From positions 1 through 62,728 of the forward strand of contig MDYQ01000189.1 in the NCBI GenBank assembly GCA_003024175.1: a DNA stretch of 62,728 bases, given 5' to 3'. This document shows, in pieces, positions 56,224 through 62,728 of the stretch. The first letter of the stretch is position 1. Each line of letters begins with the position of its first letter. The position numbers and the translations under genes are program-made. The notes under the pieces were generated by a model. It was not told where the DNA came from. It did no database searches and was given only the letters and a program-made list of their open reading frames with translations. The DNA is from Planoprotostelium fungivorum (Eukaryota; Evosea; Variosea; Cavosteliida; Cavosteliaceae).

Positions 56224-56619
56224 TCTCCTATCGAAGGTTGGTACAGGCTGAGAATGAGGAAGGCTGCTTCTAGTCTGCCCAGTCAGAATGCGAACACCTC
56301 AACGATTTGGAGGATATCGCAAATCTATCAGACGACCTTAAGGGTGTCTCATTCACTCGATGAATGCAAATAAGCTCCTTAACGCACCGCATCCGGGGCC
56401 AATTACTTACTTTTTTTTTCACCGGGCGCACCTATCAATAAACCTGTCTCGGAACGATATTCGTTTGTTCAAGGATATTGGTGTCAGGAAGGAGCTTATG
56501 GAGAAGGAAGTGTCAATGAACTGCGTATCATCGTTCTATCTTGGAAGCTCACGTATTTATAGGACTCTTGATCTTTCTACTGACAAATTTCTTCGATCGA
56601 AACACTTTCCTGCTCTGAG
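56224..56619. promoter_or_regulatory. Shared upstream region of GMC oxidase and CACHE kinase
   Basis: 396 bp between divergent starts. AT-richer near 56400-56480 with a poly-T run (ttactttttttttcacc). No specific element identified. Confidence 0.3.
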
Positions 56620-59600
56620 ATGAGAGCGACTTGGTTACTCTCTTTGTTGGTGTTTACGACCGTAGATAGTGCGGTGGTGAGTCCTCCTTCTCCATTTCCC
56701 TATGTTCATCACCGACCAGGAACAGGCGACGCAGCTTGATCTTGAGCCCGCAGGTCCGTCGGTGAGTCCTCTCTGCCGCTCGCATCTGATCCCTTCGTCA
56801 GATATCGATTCTCTTTGCAATCTTCGCCTTTCTGCTTCTCTCGGTCGTGGTGATCGTGAAGACGATGACGGAAGCACCAGTTTACACTGCCGTGAAGGTG
56901 AAACGACCGGGAAATCGTGTGGCCGCCGTAGAGCAACCACCCGAGCCCATCCACGTTGAAGTGGTCAGTGGAGAGAAGAGCGGAAGCAGTGGAGAGCCTT
57001 ATTCCGGCTCTTACGGAGTGCACAGCAGTACCCCTTTGGTGAGATCGTCACCTGGCTGTTTGTAGTGACTGGCATTCTTCAGATCGATGCGAAAACAAAA
57101 GACGATGATAGGTGGAGACAGATCTTCTCTATCCCTGCCATCTTCGCAGTGGCCGTTCTCTTCTTCATCGCTGTGATTGCCATCTCGATTACTCTCCTCA
57201 GTTTCTATGCGCAAAGTAGTATGGTAGATGATCTCACAAGGCAGATCCAAGACAGCGTAGGGAATAGTTTCATCGCCCAGGCAAATGCCACTTTAAACGG
57301 ATACACAGAATGGGCGGGAGAAGGTAATCACAGACTGTCATATGGCCAACTGCCTCCAGATCTGATTTCTATCAACAGTTGAAACCGTGGGTAACTTTCA
57401 CTTTCCTGCCGGTGGCACTCCTCCAGCTGTCAATTCTTCCTCCTATCAGCTCTACCCTGCCGTCTTTCAATATTTCATCGCCTCCACCACTCACAGGCCC
57501 ACAGGATCCGGTCTGGGCATCGGGGTGAACAATCATCTTCCTCTCATTTTCCATTCTGATCCGTCTACACAGTTCTCCAACGGAAAGAGCTTTGGTGTAT
57601 CGAATGAGGTCTTTGGTGTGGACATCTATGACGTCTACAACATTGGAGGACAACGGTATGTGTACGTCTCCCTCCTCGATGCCAACTACAGTTTAGACAT
57701 CCCCGTTGCAGAGTGAGCCTCTTGTCTATCCAACGCTGACCTCTATCAGCCCCCGTGCCATCTTTGTCGTTCCTGCAGGTGAGCCCGACCCTTCTGCCTG
57801 CCCTCCCGTCCAGAAATATTGGGCCCCCGTCGTTCCTACCGTACGTCATTCACTCATCCTAATCTCTCCTTCTTCATCCTAATCTCTCCTTCTTCTCCAT
57901 CTTTCCTTCTTCATCATCGTCTTTCCTTTTTCATCCCTCCATCAATGGTTTACCCTCATTATCTTCAGGCTCTTAATGCCACCGACGCTGCCATCTCACT
58001 CTGGAATTTCAACTACGTTTGCCACAACAACCTCCTCACATACCGCATCTTGGTCCTCGTCAAATTTGACGTCATCGCTGGCTTCTTGCAGGAGATGGTG
58101 GGGCAAGTCAAGGGCAGAGCTTTCGTTGTGGAGTCCAACGGAGCATTCATCGCATCCACCACAGGTACCCGCGCTTTTCTCGCGAGAGACGGAGGGTGAG
58201 ATCACGTGATCACGTCCTCCCTGAGCTTCCCAGGTACGTCCGCTACTTTGCCACAAATTGCACCGACGCCTACATCCGAGAGGCGTGGAGCATCTACGAG
58301 AAGAATCCCACACTCTCTCAGTCGACTCACGAGATCGACGGCACAAATTATTTTCTTGTCTCAGAACAATTCAACACCCCGGACGGTGGCATCTCTTGGA
58401 TCATCATCCAGCTCGCAGAATCAGATCCTTTCTTAGCTCGCATCAATCAAAACATACGGTGTGATGCATTCACAGAGGGGTCAAACTGACACACAGACAG
58501 ACGCACATCCATCGTCATCGGGGTGGTGTGTGGCTCTGCGGTCATTTTGGCCATTCTGGCCTCCTTCTACATCACACGACCGTTCACTCACCTCACCCGA
58601 CAGCTGCAGAACGCAGCCAAGATGCAGCTGACCGAAGAAGAAGTCGCCGTTCCCTTCTTCTTCGAAGCGAGGAGGCTTCATCAGGCTTTCATCACGATGC
58701 GTGACGCGATGAAATCGTTCCAGAGGTACATCCCAGAGGCTCTCATCCGAACGAGAGTGAGAGAGATAAGGAGAAACAGAAGATGACATGGGACAGATGG
58801 ACTATAAGAACTTGAAGAACCTGGTCGAGGTTGGCTCGGGAGCTTTCGGTGTCGTCTTCCGTGCAGGTGATTCATCTTTGAAGATCTGTGGTGAATTGAC
58901 CCGGGACAGAGTGGAACAAGCAGATCGTGGCAGTGAAGCAGGTGAAGACGGAACACATATCGGAGATACAGATGCACGATTTCCTGGCTGAAGTGACCAT
59001 CTTACAACGTCTACATCCTCATCCGAACGTTGTTCTGTTCAAGGCCGCAACTTTTCCTCCACAACCACTCAGGTGATTCGATTCATTCCACACCTCGATT
59101 CATTCCACACCTCGATTCATTCCACAACTTGATTCATTCCACAACTTGATTCATTCCATAACTTGATTCATTCCATAACTTGATTCATTCTACACCTTTA
59201 TTCATCCGATACAGTATGATCACGGAATATTGTGGTGGAGGTAGTTTGTACGGTGAGAAGTCAATAACAATAAAATCTGATCGAAGATAGCGTACGTGAG
59301 AAGGTATCCCAATATGGATCCAAGGGAAAAACTTCGACTCTTATCTGAGATTGCCAAAGGAATGCATCACTTGCACAAACAGAACATCATCCACAGGTGT
59401 GATGTCCTCTGTACGTCAGCTCTGACATCTCGCAGAGATCTCGCGTTACGTAACATCCTACTGAGCAGCGAGCTGCGGGCCAAGGTGGCAGATTTCGGTC
59501 TGTCGCGTGTGAACGCTGCCGGCGATGGCTCCACAACTTCGACTGCCGTGGGACCTCTCAAGTGGATGCCACCCGAAGCCATCGTGAGGCATCAACACAT

Positions 59601-60093
59601 CACTCTTCTCTCTCATCTCTTTCGATCTTCTCACTTACGCGCGTTGTAGACGGAGAGGAGATATTCCACGAAATCGGACGTCTTCAGCTTCGGTGTCGTC
59701 GTGTGAGTGTTCCTCTCGTCGCATTGGAATGACACGTTGTAGATGGGAGTTGTTCGAAGAGAGGGATCCTTATCCAGATATGTCACCCGTAGAAGCCGCC
59801 TTCCAGGTCGTCAATGGACAGAGACTCGTCCTCTCCAAATGTCCGTATCCCTGGCTCATTCGCCTCACACAAGGTGATGCGATGATCATGTCATGCGACT
59901 GATCTTCGTCTCAGCCTGTTGGGATGTCAGTCCAGAAGAAAGGCCCTCGTTTAAATCGATCGCACGAGCGTTGAACATGGAAGACATACCTCCAGGAAAG
60001 GAGATGAACGATGGAATCGAGATGATGAGTGTGGTGGTGGAACATCACTACGACCAGACAATGGTAACCGATCACACAGAGGAGGAAGATTAG
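56620..60093 (+). CDS. CACHE-type receptor kinase
   Basis: About 950 residues in many exons. N-terminus MRATWLLSLLVFTTVDSA (signal peptide), a hydrophobic helix ISILFAIFAFLLLSVVVIV, a Ser/Gly linker, a second helix IFSIPAIFAVAVLFFIAVIA, a ~400-residue extracellular region of double-CACHE type (QYFIASTTHRPTGSG; VDIYDVYNIGGQRYVYVSLL; GRAFVVESNGAFIASTTG), another helix IVIGVVCGSAVILAILASFY, and a HAMP-like stretch RPFTHLTRQLQNAAKMQLTE. The kinase has the glycine loop VGSGAFGVVF, VAVKQV, the catalytic loop HRDLALRN, DFGLSRV and KWMPPEA. HRDLAxRN is the tyrosine-kinase form of the loop, so Tyr or dual specificity is possible. CACHE domains sense small molecules. All catalytic residues are present. 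Confidence 0.85.
59079..59197 (+). repeat. 17-bp minisatellite in CACHE-kinase intron
   Basis: Seven near-perfect copies of a 17-base unit (cgattcattccacacct, drifting to tgattcattccataact) fill an intron between PPQPLS and MITEYC. It makes this intron about 140 nt, far longer than neighbours. Confidence 0.9.
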
Positions 60094-61002
60094 AGAACGA
60101 TGTATGATGCCAATAAATGAATCGTTGAATTGTTGTCTCGTTCATTACATGCGTGCATACGTCATTGGAGTTGGTATACAAGAATCCAAGCAAAGCTCCT
60201 TGGACTTTGTTCAGATCTTCCTCTGCTCTGCATATCTAGAGAGGAATTGTCCCATTGTAAGTATCACGTCCGGATAATTCTGCTCAGCTATTGAATCCAC
60301 TCAGCCGATTGGTCACTGATTCCTCTGGTTGGTCCATCTGTATTCATCTGTTTACAGATGGATAAATCGATTAACACATGACCACACTAGATCGAATGGG
60401 GGGGGGGGGTGATTGGGTTTCTCATACGCTTCGCGCTGATTTTGCCACCTTTTTTCCTATAATTACCTCATTGATCACATCTATATTCCTTAATTTTTAT
60501 TGCCGTATGTTTGTGTTTGTTATGATTTGTAAGTAGAGGCTGTCCATTTTGTCGTCCAGCGTGTCGATGTGTCCATCATGTCAAATTGTTAGACGTCCAT
60601 TCTCTTTATCTCCTCAGATGGATGTTCTTAGTCTACCTGAACATTATGATGATGACAACAACGATGATGAAGATGAGGAGTGATGACAAAGATAACGCAA
60701 GGAGATTGAATCATTTTTTATTGATTATATCTCGCCAAATGTGTGTCATTCCCTGTGCTCCATTGGTTGACGTCGCTTCCCATGTGCATCCTCTCCTTCC
60801 CTCTCCTCTTCTTTTTTCCTTATGATGCAGCATTTCACCATCACGTTCCATCTACATTCAAATCATTCTCTTCTCACCTCTCTTCTCCACTTCTGTCCCT
60901 TTCTCCTCTTTGCTCCTCGGTGGCTTTGAATTTGTAGGGCCTTTGTTGGGTCCTGAATGGCCTTGGTGAAGCTGCATCTTTCTGCAGCTTGTCAAGGATG
61001 TT
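60094..61002. other. Subtelomeric intergenic region, no gene seen
   Basis: Low-complexity and AT-rich stretches, including a G12 run at 60398-60409. Short open frames (for example 60586-60825) are compositionally biased and unsupported. Confidence 0.4.
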
Positions 61003-61916
61003 TCACAACTCGGGAATGTATTTGGCCACGTTGTCCTTCCTCGTGGCCTTTTCAAAATCACGTTTGAGAGAGGTCAGGGCGAGCTGCTGTGCGAGCGAAC
61101 TGTCGTCCATCAGGTGGCTCATCAGAGTTGACAGCTCCGGCTCAAATTCCACCTCCGTTCTCTCGCAGTACGATCCTATCAGCTTTGCAGCGGCAGTGTG
61201 GGAGGTCGAGATGGGTCCTCTCATCTGCTGGATGAGCTCGTAGCATAAGACTTGATAGCTGTTTGGTCGCCTCACCCGCCGTGGTGACGGAATCGGCCTC
61301 GTCACTTGATGCTGCAATGGGACGGAGGAAGGTTGGACGGCGGCAAGATGTTGGTTGAGGGCAAGGCCGGACAATTGGGCAATGACGTAAGTGCCTTGAG
61401 GTTGAACGTGGTGATGAGTATGAGGTAAGTGTGATTGGACATGACTTCTGTATGAGATGGTCCAAAGTCTTACCAGATATCTGTGGGGATGAGACGGGGT
61501 GAGGGAGGGAGGGTCACCTCACTTGTCAAGGTTGGTGGAACCGAGACAGTCGATGATGACTCTCATGAGGTTGACGAGGAGGTGCTTGAGGGCCTTGGGT
61601 GTGTTCTGAACGACGCTCTTCCAGATCATGGGGCCTTTTGTCTGACGATTGAGGATACATCGTTACGGATCAAGTAGAGAGCAGCCAGGATTTCGTTCCT
61701 CTGTTGAATTCCAATCAACTGTTGTTCTTTTTGCCATGAGAGAATGACCCAGCCCATCTGACCGAAATGTTGGTCTTGGAGGACATGTTCAATCGAACCA
61801 TCTTCACTCCCCTGTGCGTCGGAGGTCATGTTCAGTACCTGAATTTCGTTCAGCTTGTGTCCCACAAGATGAAATCCAACAATACAGAATCGATTCAATA
61901 CTTCACCTCTCACCAA
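61003..61916 (-). pseudogene. Broken GCN1-like HEAT-repeat fragment (copy A)
   Basis: The minus strand reads RNEILAALYLIRNDVSSIVRQ (~61715-61640) and then, one frame over, MIWKSVVQNTPKALKHLL and LMRVIIDCLGST (~61630-61520). These two adjoining blocks are the conserved LAALY-R-D-S-VRQ / VWK-VV-NTP-TL centre of GCN1, the ribosome-associated activator of the eIF2-alpha kinase GCN2. The frame change between QKAP and MIWK is one base without an intron, indicating decay. After an intron (gtgaggtg...ccccacag) a long frame continues to 61003 (LCYELIQQMRGPISTSHTAA; LSTLMSHLMDDSSLAQQLAL), compatible with earlier GCN1 HEAT repeats but weak. A genuine GCN1 is ~2,600 residues; this is a remnant. Confidence 0.6.
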
Positions 61917-62039
61917 GAGCTGCTTGTTCTCTAAGCTCGGCCAAACTGACCTCTAGATCTTCCTGCAGCTTGTTGATGATGTTCCACAACTGTCTGAGAC
62001 CGTCCAAGGCGTTGCTTGCCCTCTGTCTTGAGATTTCTC

Positions 62040-62258
62040 TCCTTTTAAAAATCTAGGAGAGGATCTCTCCCAATTTCTGAACAAGACGGCCCAACGTCTT
62101 ACATAATATCTGTGGAGGTGAGATCAAGTGAAGGAGGGTGGATCACCTGTCGCTTGTCAATGGTGGAACCAAGACAGTTGACGATGATTCTCATGAGATC
62201 CACAAGGAGGTGCTTGAGGGCCTTGGGTGCGTTCTGAACGACTTTCTTCCAGAACGGG
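62040..62258 (-). pseudogene. GCN1-like fragment, second copy (copy B)
   Basis: Minus strand WKKVVQNAPKALKHLLVDLM, IVNCLGSTIDKRQ, a 37-nt intron (gtgatcc...ccacag), then ILCKTLGRLVQKLGEILS and a stop. This preserves the GCN1 order including the RQ-ARTLG-LV-KLGE block, so it is less decayed than copy A over the same region; the two are about 80% identical at 61561-61640 versus 62189-62268. Cut off by telomeric sequence to the right. Together A and B form a subtelomeric partial tandem duplication. Confidence 0.65.
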
Positions 62259-62284
62259 GGTTTAGGGTGGGGTTTAGGGTTTAG
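62257..62284 (+). repeat. Interstitial telomere-like repeat
   Basis: Short irregular run (gggggtttagggtggggtttagggtttag) separated from the terminal array by ~145 bp of ordinary sequence. It sits exactly at the right end of GCN1 copy B, as expected from a healed break or telomere-mediated recombination. Confidence 0.8.
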
Positions 62285-62429
62285 ATTCGCCTCGGCGCAG
62301 CCTTATCAGCCATGTGAGTTATGATGACAATGATGATACACCACGTCTAGATAGATGAATGGGTCGACTACAAGGTAAGATTTGATGGATGACATAGAGA
62401 CGATTCATAGTGGAGATATGGCACTCGCA

Positions 62430-62728
62430 GGGGTTTAGGGTTTAGGGTTTAGGGGTTTAGGGTTTAGGGTTTAGGGTTTAGGGTTTAGGGTTTAGGGTTT
62501 AGGGTTTAGGGTTTAGGGCTTAGGGTTTAGGGTTTAGGGTTTAGGGTTTAGGGTTTAGGGTTTAGGGTTTAGGGTTTAGGTTTAGGGTTTAGGGTTTAGG
62601 GTTTAGGGTTTAGGTTTAGGGTTTAGGGTTTAGGGTTTAGGGTTTAGGGTTTAGGGTTTAGGGTTCAGGGTTTAGGGTTTAGGGTTTAGGGTTTAGGGTT
62701 TAGGGTTTAGGGTTTAGGGTTTAGGGTT
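62430..62728 (+). repeat. Terminal telomere (TTTAGGG)n
   Basis: About 42 copies of TTTAGGG on the plus strand to the end of the window, with a few variants (gggtttaggttt lacking a G triplet part, gggctt, gggttc). G-rich strand running 5'->3' toward the end is the correct polarity for a right chromosome end. This repeat is the plant-type unit, also found in several protist groups. Confidence 0.98.

Noticed and set aside
60398-60409. G12 homopolymer as a possible regulatory or quadruplex site
   Set aside because: A single isolated run in intergenic sequence; its exact length is also prone to sequencing error.
1-62728. CRISPR array, bacterial operon, tRNA or rRNA
   Set aside because: No direct-repeat/spacer pattern, no ribosome binding sites or operonic spacing, and no tRNA B-box with a matching cloverleaf was found by eye.

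Overview
This is the right-hand end of a nuclear chromosome from a unicellular eukaryote. The last ~300 bases are a (TTTAGGG)n telomere running 5'->3' off the end, and the preceding 62 kb are gene-dense and intron-rich. Introns are tiny (mostly 28-60 nt), GT-AG, with a strong gtgag donor. The lineage cannot be fixed from sequence alone. A free-living protist with a motile or sensory cilium fits (kinesin-2 and an ARL13B-type GTPase sit almost side by side), and the receptor kinases, LRR ectodomains and PC4/DEK_C gene have an amoebozoan or other free-living-protist flavour. No plastid, prokaryotic or viral gene was recognised.

Layout. 1-1 kb: AT-rich, degenerate, no intact gene. 1.4-6.5 kb: PHD-finger protein, unknown protein, Dabb-domain protein and a 73-aa protein, plus a recent stray copy of part of PEX5. 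6.7-13.4 kb: kinesin-2, TIM22, ARL13B-like GTPase, ribosomal-protein chaperone ACL4. 13.6-15.5 kb: Pol III subunit RPC10/RPC11 and a methyltransferase with a C-terminal zinc knuckle. 15.5-19.2 kb: a receptor with LRRs, a GPS autoproteolysis motif, one membrane helix and a degenerate kinase. 19.7-26.2 kb: UDP-glucose dehydrogenase, PEX5, F-box/macro-domain protein. 26.2-29.3 kb: a truncated SDR copy, a ULP/SENP SUMO protease and the intact SDR gene. 29.8-34.6 kb: PC4/DEK_C coactivator, LYRM9-like protein, small heat-shock protein, N/Y-rich small protein, a new-looking type I membrane protein, an ABC-gene relic and TFIIH p44. 34.6-46.1 kb: full-length ABCB transporter, a small membrane protein and a large CLU-TPR-LRR protein. 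46.4-48.3 kb: PLDc_N-like small membrane protein and MYND protein. 49-60.1 kb: secreted LRR/beta-helix protein, secreted GMC oxidoreductase and a CACHE-type receptor kinase. 61-62.3 kb: broken, partly duplicated GCN1 (eIF2-alpha kinase activator) pieces next to the telomere.

The genes do not form a pathway cluster; most are housekeeping genes packed head-to-head or tail-to-tail with 20-300 bp between them. The strongest candidates for something undescribed are the LRR-GPS-TM-pseudokinase receptor (15.5-19.2 kb), the F-box/macro fusion, the methyltransferase/zinc-knuckle fusion, and near-identical short copies of PEX5 and the SDR gene that carry introns and so were copied as DNA.

All gene models were spliced by eye using GT-AG rules and family conservation. 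Ends and most junctions should be right for recognised families; junctions in unrecognised proteins are less certain.
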